Origin: Methanofollis aquaemaris
GTDB taxonomy: Archaea > Halobacteriota > Methanomicrobia > Methanomicrobiales > Methanofollaceae
Reading direction: 5' to 3'
Assembly: GCF_017357525.1 (NCBI RefSeq)
Contig: NZ_CP036172.1
Span: 2,516,561 to 2,580,560, forward strand
DNA length: 64,000 nt
This document shows positions 43,673-52,830 of this stretch, piece after piece. The translations under genes and the position numbers were made by a program. How positions within the stretch are numbered: position 1 is the first letter of the stretch; every line of letters starts with the position of its first letter. The notes below the pieces were generated by a model. The model had not been told where the DNA came from and ran no database searches. It saw nothing but the letters and a program-made list of their open reading frames with translations.

Positions 43673-44041
43673 TCAACAGTCCACGCCGCGCTCTCTCAGT
43701 TCCTCGGTCTTCTTCTGCGAGCAGGTCTCGCACCTGAACTCAGGGGTGTTGTCGTCGGTCTTGTCGTAGTTGGTGGTCTTCACCAGTCGGTAGCCGCGGC
43801 AGACCTTTCCGCAGTCCACGCACCTGATGTTCTCCTTCACTTCCCACTGGGCGGCGAGCGCCTTCGAGGTGAAGATGAACCGGTCGACCCAGAAGAAGAT
43901 GAGCCCGCCGATGAGGTTCGCGATGACCGTCGCGGTGATCGGGTCCATTGTGGAGAGGAGGATGAGCACGCCGGCGAGGAGAGGGGTGGAGAGCTGCCAC
44001 CTGATCAGGTACAGCCCGTAACGCTTGAAATTGACGTCCAT
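43673..44041 (-). CDS. Small membrane protein with zinc-ribbon C-terminus
   Basis: 122 residues. Two membrane helices (STPLLAGVLILLSTM and VIANLIGGLIFFWVDRFIF) are followed by a cytosolic domain with a CVDCGKVC and CETC pair, a likely zinc ribbon. Function unknown; small membrane proteins of this build occur in other methanogens. Start ATG at 44041 has no evident ribosome site. It is a single gene between the surface cluster and the cyclophilin. Confidence 0.75.
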   Translation of the reverse strand: MDVNFKRYGLYLIRWQLSTPLLAGVLILLSTMDPITATVIANLIGGLIFFWVDRFIFTSKALAAQWEVKENIRCVDCGKVCRGYRLVKTTNYDKTDDNTPEFRCETCSQKKTEELRERGVDC

Positions 44042-44135
44042 ATCTGTACACAGGTCTGAACCTGCGGGGATAAATCTGCGGATGGTGGTAGGGGCGGACC
44101 CCGCGGAAAAAAGGGAAAAAACAGAGAGAACGGAC

Positions 44136-44606
44136 TCAGATGACCTCGGCCTTCGTGATCCGAACCTCGGTGCGCGGCCGGTCCTGGCGGTCGGTCTGGG
44201 TCTTCCCGATGGCGTCGACGACCTCCATCCCCTCGACCACCTCGCCGAAGACCGGGTGCATCGGGTTGAGGTGGACATTGTTCACCAGGTTGAGGAAGAA
44301 CTGGCTTCCCCCGGTGTTCGGGCCCGCATTCGCCATCGAGATGGTGCCGCGGTTGTTCTTGTTCGAGGCCGTGAACTCGTCGGGGATCGCATACCCAGGC
44401 CCGCCCATCCCGGTGCCGGTCGGGTCGCCGCCCTGGATCATGAAGTTGGCGATGACACGGTGGAAGATGACGCCGTCGTAAAAACCTTCCTTCACCAGTT
44501 TCTCGAAGTTGCCGGCGGTGATCGGCATGTCGGCGTAGAGCTGGATGGTGATGTCGCCCATCGTGGTGTGCAGGACGACCTTTGGTCCTTCCGGATGTTC
44601 TGCCAT
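44136..44606 (-). CDS. Peptidyl-prolyl cis-trans isomerase, cyclophilin type
   Basis: 156 residues. Nearly all of the single cyclophilin domain is visible: VVLHTTMGDITIQLYADMPI, then FYDGVIFHRVIANFMIQGGD with the catalytic arginine, GGSQFFLNLVNN and HPVFGEVVEGMEVVDAI. No signal peptide, so it acts in the cytosol on protein folding. ATG at 44606 is preceded by a strong AGGAG. Poly-T tracts on the minus strand (six at 44106-44125) serve as terminator. Confidence 0.95.
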   Translation of the reverse strand: MAEHPEGPKVVLHTTMGDITIQLYADMPITAGNFEKLVKEGFYDGVIFHRVIANFMIQGGDPTGTGMGGPGYAIPDEFTASNKNNRGTISMANAGPNTGGSQFFLNLVNNVHLNPMHPVFGEVVEGMEVVDAIGKTQTDRQDRPRTEVRITKAEVI

Positions 44607-44693
44607 GATAACTCCTCCCTGTTTCATGGGGGTGACACCATATAGACCTTCCCGGCGGGCAGGTTTTTGCCGGGCCGCGCCCAGAGGAGGTGT

Positions 44694-45014
44694 ATGAGAG
44701 AGGAGGAGCGGGAACTGGTGGTGCGGGAGTTTCTCGGGAACCTCGACCACGAGAGGCCGGAGTTCAGGTGGGGGGCGGCGGAGGCGCTCGGACGGCTCGG
44801 GGACTCGCGGGCGGTCGAGCCCCTGATCCGGGCGCTGGAAGACGACCCCGACCCCAGGGTGCGCAAGAAGGCGGCATGGGCCCTCGGGCAGATCGGGGAT
44901 ATGCGGGGGCAGCGGCCGCTTCTTGCGGCGATACGCGATCGTGACGAGGACGTCAGGGAGATCGCGGAGGAAGCGTATGAGATCCTGAAGGGGAAACTCT
45001 TCGGCGGGGGATGA
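44694..45014 (+). CDS. HEAT-repeat protein
   Basis: 106 residues of tandem HEAT repeats, about 31 residues each: RWGAAEALGRLGDSRAVEPL, VRKKAAWALGQIGDMRGQRP and VREIAEEAYEIL. These PBS-lyase-like repeats form a curved helical solenoid for protein binding. GAGGAGGT precedes ATG at 44694. Divergent from the cyclophilin, convergent with the thioredoxin-CcdA gene. Confidence 0.85.
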   Translation: MREEERELVVREFLGNLDHERPEFRWGAAEALGRLGDSRAVEPLIRALEDDPDPRVRKKAAWALGQIGDMRGQRPLLAAIRDRDEDVREIAEEAYEILKGKLFGGG

Positions 45015-45042
45015 GAGGCCCTCTCTTTCAGGACTCACTCGA

Positions 45043-46227
45043 TTACAAAAGTCCGAGCAGCATCGCCCCGCCGAGCCCCAGCATAACGCACCCGATTGCG
45101 AACCGTATCCCCCTTCTCTTCTCAACTCTCCATGCATCCACGCGGTCGGGCGAACCCCCGAAGTATACGCCGAGGAGGATGAACGCAAGGGGGAGCACGA
45201 AGACACAATTGTACAGAACGAGGTAAAGAAACCCGTCTGCAAATGTCATCCTGCTGCTGAGCAGGCCGAGGACCGCGAGGTACATCCCGCCGGTGCAGGG
45301 GAGTTCGACGACGCTGACCAGGGCGGCGAGTGCGACTGCGGAGGGTATCGACGCCCGCCTGACGTACCGACCGATCGCGGCCTTCTTCGACGCAGGGATG
45401 GAAAGACTGAATCCGTCGCGGTTCAGGAGTGCGTCTCTCATCTGGACCAGACCCGCGGCGACCGCGACGAGTCCGGCAAACGTCGAGACCGTCTCTGCGA
45501 TCCCGTACGTCTGGACGACTGCGAAAAAGCCGAGTCCCGACAGGAGGTACACGACAAACACCGTCCCGATATAGACAATCCCGACCCCGAGCAGTTTCTT
45601 CCGGTCGCGCAGCGAGGTGAGATAGGCGAGGAGGACGACGAGGACGGCGATGGCGCACGGGTTGACGCTGTCGACCGCCGCCGCGACCAGGACCGAAGCC
45701 ACCGTGACCTCCGCCCCGCGGGACGACGGTGAGTTATGGGAAACCGTATCGCTTCTGTACGCTCTGTCGCCCGACTCCGCAAACCGTATGAGAGACAGCC
45801 TGATATCGGACTGATCCAATCTCTTCATGGTTGCGGGCGCGACATATGGTCCGAGACCGTCCCTGATCTCTTTCTCCCCCACGAGGGCCGTGGTGCCGAG
45901 GAGGAGGAGAGGGATGGTCTCGGACTCGATACCGTAGCGGTCGACGACATCCCGGAAGATCTCGCGGTTCGTGGCGTTGAAGTAGATCTCGCGGTACCGG
46001 ATGCCGGCCTGCGGGTACTCGCGGGCGAGTGCGTCGACGAGCGGCCTGACCTGCCTGCACTGCGAGCATGTCGGGCTGTAGAAATAATCCGCCGATATCG
46101 AGGTGTTCACACCGTCCGATGGCGGCGTGTCGGGGGAACTTACGCCGCCGGCATGTGCACCGGAGACGAGCGAAAAAATAAGGAGAAGGATCAGGACGGA
46201 CGACCGCGATCTGCTCGCCATAGTCAT
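45043..46227 (-). CDS. Thioredoxin-like domain fused to CcdA-type membrane protein
   Basis: 394 residues. A signal peptide leads to an extracytoplasmic thioredoxin-like domain with the CxxC motif in YFYSPTCSQCRQVRPLVDAL. The rest has six or so membrane helices of the DsbD/CcdA group, with conserved cysteines in VDSVNPCAIAVL and VELPCTGGMYLAVLG that pass electrons across the membrane. It would deliver reducing equivalents to the cell surface, e.g. to keep cysteines or a metal centre reduced. It closes the row of binding-protein genes, 64 bases after the last one. Confidence 0.85.
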   Translation of the reverse strand: MTMASRSRSSVLILLLIFSLVSGAHAGGVSSPDTPPSDGVNTSISADYFYSPTCSQCRQVRPLVDALAREYPQAGIRYREIYFNATNREIFRDVVDRYGIESETIPLLLLGTTALVGEKEIRDGLGPYVAPATMKRLDQSDIRLSLIRFAESGDRAYRSDTVSHNSPSSRGAEVTVASVLVAAAVDSVNPCAIAVLVVLLAYLTSLRDRKKLLGVGIVYIGTVFVVYLLSGLGFFAVVQTYGIAETVSTFAGLVAVAAGLVQMRDALLNRDGFSLSIPASKKAAIGRYVRRASIPSAVALAALVSVVELPCTGGMYLAVLGLLSSRMTFADGFLYLVLYNCVFVLPLAFILLGVYFGGSPDRVDAWRVEKRRGIRFAIGCVMLGLGGAMLLGLL

Positions 46228-46291
46228 TCAATCATTCCATCGGGCCGACGATGAGGTGCGGGAGACCGCCGTCTGCGTCTCCATCTCTCGC

Positions 46292-47527
46292 TCACCCGCA
46301 GGTCGGACAGGTCTCTACGCACCAGTCCATCCACTGCGCCGACCTCAACGCTCTCGCGGTCTCGTCGTCCGCGCCGTAGACATTTTTGTAAAAGTCCAGG
46401 AGCCACTCGCCGAGATCGATGTCGGCGAAGCGGTCGGGGTACGCGGCCTTCGCGATCACCATCACGTCGACAGGATATTCGAGACGCTTGGCGCAGTTGC
46501 AGGGTTCCCACGGGAACGACGAAACCCGCCAGTTTTTCACGGCCGAGAGTTCTGCGACGTTCTGGTAGTAAGGCGCCGAGTAGAGTTCTTCGGGCGGGTG
46601 GTACCCCGACGAGGTGCCGAGCACGATCACGTCCGGGTCGAGGGCGAGGAGTTGCTCTGCCGAGACGATGGCCGAGTTTCCGGGTTCCCGGTAGGCGTTC
46701 TTCGCGTGGACGATCTCCTCGATAAAGTACGACTCGATGGTATCGGTCCCCTTCACGTTCCCGGCCCCTCCATCTTTCCGGGAACGCGGCGAGGCGCCGA
46801 AGACGAGAACGTCCGGTTTTTCATCGTCGGGGATCTCTTTAGTCCGTTCAAACACCAGACGGGTCTGGGACTCAAGGTAGTCCGCAAGTTTGCCTGCCCG
46901 CTCCTCCTTCCCGAAGACCTCGCCGACGATCCTGATCTCGTCCGATACCGTCGAGAGGTCGGGTTCGTCATAACACGGGTGCGCCTTGAGCACGACAACC
47001 GGGATGCCGAGATCTTCGATGGTCCGGATGGTCTTCTGCACCCCCTCGTCTTTCATCGAGCGGAGCGTGCACGACCCCGCCCGCAGGATGACCACGTCGG
47101 GATCCAGTCCTGCCAGGGTCTCGTAGTTGATGGCCGCACCCGATTTCCCGATAAGCGGCAGGTCCATGAGCCTGGGGTTCAGGTAGGTGACCGGGTTCAT
47201 CCCGTCTTTATACTCGTAGGTCTCCCCGCCGCTGGTCTGGAAGGTGTAGTTGAAATTTCTCTGGATGCACGACGACCCGACGCCGACGATCTTCTCCTGC
47301 TCACCAAGGACCGTCATCACGCTTTCGATGAGACCGTCGGAGACGGTGACGATGCGTTCGATATCTGTGGGCACCTGCACCTCGACGCCGCGTGAGTCGA
47401 CGACGGTGCGGAACTCTCCCGCGTCCGGGGGTGCATGCTCTTCGGTCACCGTCGAACCCACGCACCCTGCACTGAACAGGAGTGCGATCACCAGGATCGC
47501 TCCGGCTACAATCAATCTCTTTCTCAT
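46292..47527 (-). CDS. ABC substrate-binding lipoprotein, BtuF/FepB-like (paralogue 4)
   Basis: 411 residues, helical-backbone binding fold (cluster of iron-siderophore/B12 binders). Lipoprotein signal LLFSAGCVGST, then the family's first strand VVDSRGVEVQVPTDIERIVT and NYETLAGLDPDVVILRAGSC. The end reads YGADDETARALRSAQWMDW and then an additional CPTCG tail. The DNA from about 46312 to 46500 is almost the same as the end of the paralogue at 50712, so gene conversion or recent duplication is likely. Its ATG overlaps the FmdE-like stop by four bases. Substrate unknown. Confidence 0.88.
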   Translation of the reverse strand: MRKRLIVAGAILVIALLFSAGCVGSTVTEEHAPPDAGEFRTVVDSRGVEVQVPTDIERIVTVSDGLIESVMTVLGEQEKIVGVGSSCIQRNFNYTFQTSGGETYEYKDGMNPVTYLNPRLMDLPLIGKSGAAINYETLAGLDPDVVILRAGSCTLRSMKDEGVQKTIRTIEDLGIPVVVLKAHPCYDEPDLSTVSDEIRIVGEVFGKEERAGKLADYLESQTRLVFERTKEIPDDEKPDVLVFGASPRSRKDGGAGNVKGTDTIESYFIEEIVHAKNAYREPGNSAIVSAEQLLALDPDVIVLGTSSGYHPPEELYSAPYYQNVAELSAVKNWRVSSFPWEPCNCAKRLEYPVDVMVIAKAAYPDRFADIDLGEWLLDFYKNVYGADDETARALRSAQWMDWCVETCPTCG

Positions 47528-47991
47528 AGTACGTCACCTTGCAATTCGAGGTCTGCAAAATCCGGATCTTCGGTGAAGAGCCGGTCGTCCGGGGCGGCGT
47601 ACATCGCCTCTGCGATCCCGCGAATCTCTTCCCAGTAATCCGTCTTCGAGATCTCAGGCAACTCAGGTTTATGTGCTCTGATTGCAAGCGTCTCTTCGCC
47701 GCAGCGGAAGATGCACCCGAGCCTGCCGCTTTTCTTGAGTTCGATTCTCCGACGTCCGAAAGTACACCCGCTTCCGATCTGGATTCCGTCGGCAAAACAT
47801 GACTCCGGCGGTAAATCTGAGCAATAGGCCGCTGCGGAGATCTCCCTGGAGCCTGAAAAAAAGGCGCGGGCGTACCTGCCCACACGGTATCCGAGCACGA
47901 CATAAGGCCCGAGATGACCATGGAACTTCGCGAGTTCCCGGATGGAATACTCAGGCCAGGAATCGCCGATAGTACAGGCGGTCGAGTTCAT
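47524..47991 (-). CDS. FmdE-like metal-binding protein
   Basis: 155 residues with the FmdE family core: the helix FHGHLGPYVVLGYRVGRYA with its histidines, then SCFADGIQIGSGCTFGRRR. Conserved Cys/His residues likely bind a metal; some members are linked to molybdenum/tungsten formylmethanofuran dehydrogenase, others to metal or cofactor transport. Here it is sandwiched in an operon between two substrate-binding proteins with four-base ATGA overlaps on both sides, so it must belong to the transport system. No signal peptide: cytosolic. Confidence 0.85.
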   Translation of the reverse strand: MNSTACTIGDSWPEYSIRELAKFHGHLGPYVVLGYRVGRYARAFFSGSREISAAAYCSDLPPESCFADGIQIGSGCTFGRRRIELKKSGRLGCIFRCGEETLAIRAHKPELPEISKTDYWEEIRGIAEAMYAAPDDRLFTEDPDFADLELQGDVL

Positions 47992-49244
47992 GCTTCCCCG
48001 TCTTTGCCCGAATCTTCAAGCATCCATCCGAGCCACTGTTTTTCCAGGAGATTCTCCGCAGTCCGGCGGTCCACCCCGTACAACCCCATATAAAAGTCCA
48101 TGGTCCATTCGGCGAGATCGACATCATCGAACCGATCCGGATGCGCGGCCTTTGCGAGGATCAGGACTTCGAGGGGGTATTCAAGACGTTTGTCGCAGTT
48201 GCATGGAGTATATGGCATTGAATACACTCTTTTCTCCTTGACGGCCTTCAGTTCCTGCAAGTCCTGGTAGTATGGCGCGTTGTAGAGTTCCTCGGGCGGG
48301 TGGAAACCGTAAGAGGTGCTGAGTACGATGACGTCGGGATCGATCGCAAGAACCTGTTCGGCGCTCACCGTCCTGAAGTACGCCTCGTCGCGATAGGCGT
48401 TCTTTGCCGAGACGAGATCTTCGATGAAGCGCGCCTCGATGGTGTCGAGTCCGTAGACGACTCCCGCGCCTCCCTTCGTCCTTGCGGTCGGAGAGAGGCC
48501 GAAGACGAGGACGGTGGGCCTGTCGCTTTCCGAAATTCCCTGAGTACGATCGGTGATGAACGCGATCTTTTCCTCAAGGTAAGCACTCATCCTGGATGCT
48601 TCGGCCTCTTTGCCGAAGGTCAAGCCGATGATCCTGATCTCGTCCTGGATGGTCGAGACGTCCGCACTCTCGGTGAAGTGGGAACTCTTCAGAACGACGA
48701 GCGGGATTCCGAGCGACTCGATCGTATCGATGGTTTTCTGGACATTCTCGTCGTCATACCGCAGGGTGCAGTCCCCGAGGCGTATGATGACAAGGTCTGG
48801 GTTGAGTGCGGCGAGCGACTCGTAGTTGATCGCCTGCCCCGACTTCCCGACCAACGGCAGGTCCATCAACTTCGGGTTGAGGTACGAAGCCGTGTTCATT
48901 CCGTCTTCGTACACGATAGGAGTCCCTGTCACGCTCGGCCATGTAAAATTGTAGACACGCTGGAGACATGTTGAACCGACGCCGACGATGGTGTCCTCCA
49001 CCCCGAGCCCGTACATTACTCCTTCGACCATGCCGTCGGAGACCGTGACGACGCGTTTGATATCCGTCGGCACCTGCACCTCGACGCCGCGGGAGTCGAC
49101 GACGGTGCGGTAACTCTCGTCCCCGGAGTCTCCGGGTTCCGCTGCTGTTCCACCCTGCCCGGAACCGACGCATCCGGCCGAGAGGACCAGCAGCACCGCC
49201 AGGAGAAGGGCGGCACTGGCATGGCGTGCATTCCTCTCAGGCAC
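47988..49244 (-). CDS. ABC substrate-binding lipoprotein, BtuF/FepB-like (paralogue 3)
   Basis: About 418 residues. The GTG at 49244 is chosen because GGAGGTGAT lies five bases upstream; the open frame extends further up without sense. Lipobox VLLVLSAGCVGSG, then VDSRGVEVQVPTDIKRVVTV, NYESLAALNPDLVIIRLGDC and the typical end EWTMDFYMGLYGVDRRTAEN. It is a third member of the binding-protein family, separated from paralogue 2 by 241 bases that may contain a separate promoter, and coupled to the FmdE-like gene by an ATGA overlap. Confidence 0.88.
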   Translation of the reverse strand: MPERNARHASAALLLAVLLVLSAGCVGSGQGGTAAEPGDSGDESYRTVVDSRGVEVQVPTDIKRVVTVSDGMVEGVMYGLGVEDTIVGVGSTCLQRVYNFTWPSVTGTPIVYEDGMNTASYLNPKLMDLPLVGKSGQAINYESLAALNPDLVIIRLGDCTLRYDDENVQKTIDTIESLGIPLVVLKSSHFTESADVSTIQDEIRIIGLTFGKEAEASRMSAYLEEKIAFITDRTQGISESDRPTVLVFGLSPTARTKGGAGVVYGLDTIEARFIEDLVSAKNAYRDEAYFRTVSAEQVLAIDPDVIVLSTSYGFHPPEELYNAPYYQDLQELKAVKEKRVYSMPYTPCNCDKRLEYPLEVLILAKAAHPDRFDDVDLAEWTMDFYMGLYGVDRRTAENLLEKQWLGWMLEDSGKDGEA

Positions 49245-49485
49245 GTATATCACCTCCAATGCGTCGTGAATCGCGGGTCGGTACCTCGGTGCATACTTGC
49301 GGGCAAGCGGCGCGGCAACGGTGCTTATTCCGCTGCCCGCCGGTAGAAATGCCATTTTTCATACTGACTTTCACTTCCTCGTACTCTTCTGCAATCTTTC
49401 AACATTCCTCATCGAGGATCACACCGGTTTTTACCGATCGAGGCTCTCAGCCCTCCGACCGATAACATCATTGCTCCCGAACGGA

Positions 49486-50715
49486 TCAGAAATTCTCTTC
49501 CACCGTCCAATCCAGCCACTGGGCCGAGCGTATTTTTTTGGCTGTTTCTTCATCGACTCCGTAGAGATCGCTGTAGTACTCAAGCGTCCAGTCGCAGATC
49601 CTGATGTCCGAAAAGAGCTCGGGATAGGCGCCCTTCGCTGCGATCATCAAGTCGATGGGAAACTCAAGGCGAGTCCCGCACCGGCTCGGTGTCCAGGGGA
49701 GTGCATATACCTGCCTGTTCTTCACCGCTTTCAGTTCCTGGAGACACCGGAACGGTTCGCTCTCGTAGAGTTCACGCGGCGGATGGTAGCCGCTCGATGT
49801 CGGAAGCAGGATTACATCGGGATCGAGCGTGAGCACCTGTTCGACCGAGAGCGTATGCCGACCGGGATCGCGGAAAGCATTCTTCGCATGAACGATCTCC
49901 TCAAGGAAATAGGAGTCCGGCGTGTCGATTCCCCGCACGTTGCCGACGCCCCCCTTCTTCCGATCAGATGACGAGAGACCGAAGAAGAGTACCGAAGGCC
50001 TGTCGGCGTCTGGAACGTCGCGTGTCCTCTCGTCGATGAGAGCGACCTTCTCCGTAAGGAGGTCGACGATCTGTCCTGCTTCCTCCTCGCGGTCGAAGAT
50101 TTCCCCGAGGATCGCTATCTCCCTGTAGAGATTTTCAAGGTCAGGCCGGTCGCTGCACTCAGGGGCGCTGAGGAGGACTACGGGGATGCCAAGGGATTCG
50201 ATGGTCTCGACGGTTTTCTTTGAATTTTCATCGGTCTGATAGTCCGGGAAACTGCAGGAACCTGATCGTAACAGAACCAGATCGGGCGAGAGAGACGCGA
50301 TCGTCTCATAGTTCGGGACCTCCCGTCCGACAACCGTAAGATCTCTCAAGCCGGGATATAAGACAACAGGGACATATTCTCCGTTTTTGTAAGAATAACT
50401 CTCATTTGCAACGACGCTGGTGTAGTTGTAGACATAATTTTTAGGGGTTCTCGGCAGACCTACGATCCGGTCTTCAACCCCGAAAATTATCATCACGCTC
50501 TCGACCATGCCGTCGGCCATCACCACAACCCTCTGCGGATCCTTGGGGATTGATACGTCGAGGCCCCGCATGTCGGTGACAATTTTAGATTCGCTCTGTA
50601 CGGGTGTGTCGGACACCGCGTCAACCTGCTTCGTTCCCCCGCCGGTGCACCCGGCACATACGGCCGCCAACACCAGTGCAACAAAAACCAGCAGCAGCGT
50701 GTGTGTCGGTCTCAC
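49486..50715 (-). CDS. ABC substrate-binding lipoprotein, BtuF/FepB-like (paralogue 2)
   Basis: 409 residues. The GTG at 50715 overlaps the previous stop as GTGA; it gives the signal TLLLVFVALVLAAVCAGCTG. The mature protein shows DMRGLDVSIPKDPQRVVVMA, NYETIASLSPDLVLLRSGSC and ends EYYSDLYGVDEETAKKIRSA. It is the most diverged of the four, with distinct residues in the cleft (VLLSAPECSDRPDLENLYRE), so it may recognise another chelate. Same operon as paralogue 1. Confidence 0.88.
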   Translation of the reverse strand: MRPTHTLLLVFVALVLAAVCAGCTGGGTKQVDAVSDTPVQSESKIVTDMRGLDVSIPKDPQRVVVMADGMVESVMIIFGVEDRIVGLPRTPKNYVYNYTSVVANESYSYKNGEYVPVVLYPGLRDLTVVGREVPNYETIASLSPDLVLLRSGSCSFPDYQTDENSKKTVETIESLGIPVVLLSAPECSDRPDLENLYREIAILGEIFDREEEAGQIVDLLTEKVALIDERTRDVPDADRPSVLFFGLSSSDRKKGGVGNVRGIDTPDSYFLEEIVHAKNAFRDPGRHTLSVEQVLTLDPDVILLPTSSGYHPPRELYESEPFRCLQELKAVKNRQVYALPWTPSRCGTRLEFPIDLMIAAKGAYPELFSDIRICDWTLEYYSDLYGVDEETAKKIRSAQWLDWTVEENF

Positions 50716-51962
50716 GCTCCGCCCTCCACGCACCAGTCCATCCACTGCGCCGATCTCAACGCCTTCGCTGTCTCGTCGTCCACGCCATAGACATTCTTGT
50801 AAAAGTCCAGCAGCCACTCGCCGAGGTCGATGTCGGCGAAACGATCGGGGTACGCGGCCTTCGCGATCACCATTACGTCGATGGGATACTCAAGACGCTT
50901 GGCGCAGTTGCACGGCGTCCAGGGAAGCGACATCACCCGATGGTTCTTGACGGCCGTGAGTTCCCTGAGGTCTGCATAGTAGGTGGCGTCATAGAGTTCG
51001 CCGGGCGGATGGTAACCCCATGCCGTGCAGAGCACGATGACGTCAGGGTCGAGCGCGAGCACCTTTTCGGTGTTGAGGATCTGGAAGGTGCCGGTGTCAG
51101 ACCTGAAGGCGTTCTTCGCATGCACGACATCCTCGATCATGTATGACTCGGTCGTCCTCAGACCATGAGCGGTGCCTGCCCCTCCTTCTCCCCGGTGCTT
51201 GGGCGAGAGGCCGAAGATGAGCACCTCGGGCGCTTCGGACACAGGAATGTCCTTTGTCCGCGCCTCGACCAGGTCGACCTGGGACTCAAGGTAGTCGGAG
51301 AGGTGCTTCGCCTCGGCTTCTTTCCCGAACACCTCGCCAAGAACGGCAATCTCGCCCGAGATCATCTTCAGGCTCGGATCGTCGTAGCAGTTCGGGCTAT
51401 AGAGCACGATGAGGGGAATGCCAAGAGATTCGATGGTCTTGATCGTCTTCTGCGTCATCTCGTTATCTTCGCTATCAAGGCTGCAACTCCCGAGCCTGAG
51501 AATGAAGACGTCGGGATCGAGGGAAACAAGAGTTTCGTAGTTCATCGCCGCCCCGAACTCCATGGGCAGCGGCAGTTCTCTGACCCGCGGGGAGAGAACC
51601 TGCAAGACGTTGCATCCCCCGCTCCCGTTCACGAACCCGCCGTCGTCGAGTGGATAGGAGTAGGTCCAGTCTTTCTGGATACACGAGGATCCAAGTCCGA
51701 CAAGGGTGTCCTCGACGCCGAATGCCGCCATCGTCCCCTCCACCATGCCGTCGGAGACCGTGACGACGCGTTCGATATCCGTCGGCACCTGCACCTCGAC
51801 GCCGCGTGAGTCGACGACCGTCCGATAATCGGTATCAGCAGTGCTCGAACCCGATGCATTTCCTGAATGTTCCACTCCTGTACATCCCGCAGAGAGGACG
51901 AGCAGAAGTGCCAGAAAGAGGGTGACGGCCACCCGACCGCGCATGCCGCCCCTCAACGCCAT
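50712..51962 (-). CDS. ABC substrate-binding lipoprotein, BtuF/FepB-like (paralogue 1)
   Basis: 416 residues. ATG at 51962 has a perfect GGAGGTGA five bases upstream and lies within the end of the methyltransferase gene (10-base overlap). Signal and lipobox FLALLLVLSAGCTGVE; VDSRGVEVQVPTDIERVVTV; NYETLVSLDPDVFILRLGSC; end EWLLDFYKNVYGVDDETAKA. The C-terminal third is nearly identical at DNA level to paralogue 4 (46292). First and probably main binding protein for the FecCD-type importer upstream. Confidence 0.9.
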   Translation of the reverse strand: MALRGGMRGRVAVTLFLALLLVLSAGCTGVEHSGNASGSSTADTDYRTVVDSRGVEVQVPTDIERVVTVSDGMVEGTMAAFGVEDTLVGLGSSCIQKDWTYSYPLDDGGFVNGSGGCNVLQVLSPRVRELPLPMEFGAAMNYETLVSLDPDVFILRLGSCSLDSEDNEMTQKTIKTIESLGIPLIVLYSPNCYDDPSLKMISGEIAVLGEVFGKEAEAKHLSDYLESQVDLVEARTKDIPVSEAPEVLIFGLSPKHRGEGGAGTAHGLRTTESYMIEDVVHAKNAFRSDTGTFQILNTEKVLALDPDVIVLCTAWGYHPPGELYDATYYADLRELTAVKNHRVMSLPWTPCNCAKRLEYPIDVMVIAKAAYPDRFADIDLGEWLLDFYKNVYGVDDETAKALRSAQWMDWCVEGGA

Positions 51963-52798
51963 TCGTTCACCTCCCACCAGAACTTCACCCGCGTCGTCGT
52001 GCCGGAGAGCAAAAGATCGCCGCCGTTCTCTGTGAGCGTCCCGGCGAGATAGTTCCTGAGCACTTTCTCCTGCTCGGGCGTCTCGACCCTGTATTGCTCT
52101 CTGAACTCGGCAACCGCTGCATCGAGGTCGGGGAACCTGCGGGTGTGCTCCATCTGTGAGGTCTCGACGTTCGGGCAGATCCCCATCGAATAGAGGACAT
52201 TGAAGAGGACGTCCGCCTTCGGCCCCCGGTGATATTCCGTCCCATGAAGCGCCGGCCAGAGGTCGATGAGCCCCTGCTCCCAGGTCGTCGTGCCGGCAAA
52301 CCAGAAGAGATACACCCACCGCGAGGACGCCTCGCACATTGCCTCGATCGCCGCCCTGATCTCCGGCATCCCGAGCGAATACGAGGCGACGACGACATCG
52401 AACCGCCCGTCGAGATCGACGGCGGGGTCGAGATCTTCCCAGCGTTTCCGCACGACCGAGAGGTTTGACACGCCTTCTTCTTTTGCATATTCGGCCATCA
52501 CCTCTGTCATCCCTGCCGCCGGTTCGACGGCGGTGACGTGGGCGGCGACGCCTGCGAGCGGCACCGCCAGGGTTCCGGGCCCCGCCCCGATATCGAGCAC
52601 CCGTGACCCGGCCTCGACCGGCAGGCTGTCGATGATGGAGAGGATTCTTTCGGGATGTTCCCGCGACTGGTTCAGAAAGTCCAGCGCTTTCTCCCGTGAC
52701 TCCCAGATCGACGCACATCCGCCGTTGTCGCGGCAGTGCAGGTTTTCATCGTACTGTTCTTTCCAGATTGCATTCCAGTCAATTGCATTCGATCTCAT
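51953..52798 (-). CDS. SAM methyltransferase in the importer operon
   Basis: 281 residues. Motif I is RVLDIGAGPGTLAVPLAGVA, followed by an acidic residue in TAVEPAAGMTEVM and the strand FDVVVASYSLGMPEIRAA. A cysteine/glycine-rich start (NLHCRDNGGCASIWESREKA) may bind a metal. Lying between the ATPase and the first binding protein and overlapping the latter by 10 bases, it is translated with the transporter. A role in making, modifying or releasing the imported metal-chelate is a reasonable inference; the substrate is unknown. Confidence 0.87.
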   Translation of the reverse strand: MRSNAIDWNAIWKEQYDENLHCRDNGGCASIWESREKALDFLNQSREHPERILSIIDSLPVEAGSRVLDIGAGPGTLAVPLAGVAAHVTAVEPAAGMTEVMAEYAKEEGVSNLSVVRKRWEDLDPAVDLDGRFDVVVASYSLGMPEIRAAIEAMCEASSRWVYLFWFAGTTTWEQGLIDLWPALHGTEYHRGPKADVLFNVLYSMGICPNVETSQMEHTRRFPDLDAAVAEFREQYRVETPEQEKVLRNYLAGTLTENGGDLLLSGTTTRVKFWWEVNEWR

Positions 52799-52830
52799 TG
52801 AAAATTCTCCGATTCTGATAATTCTACGAT

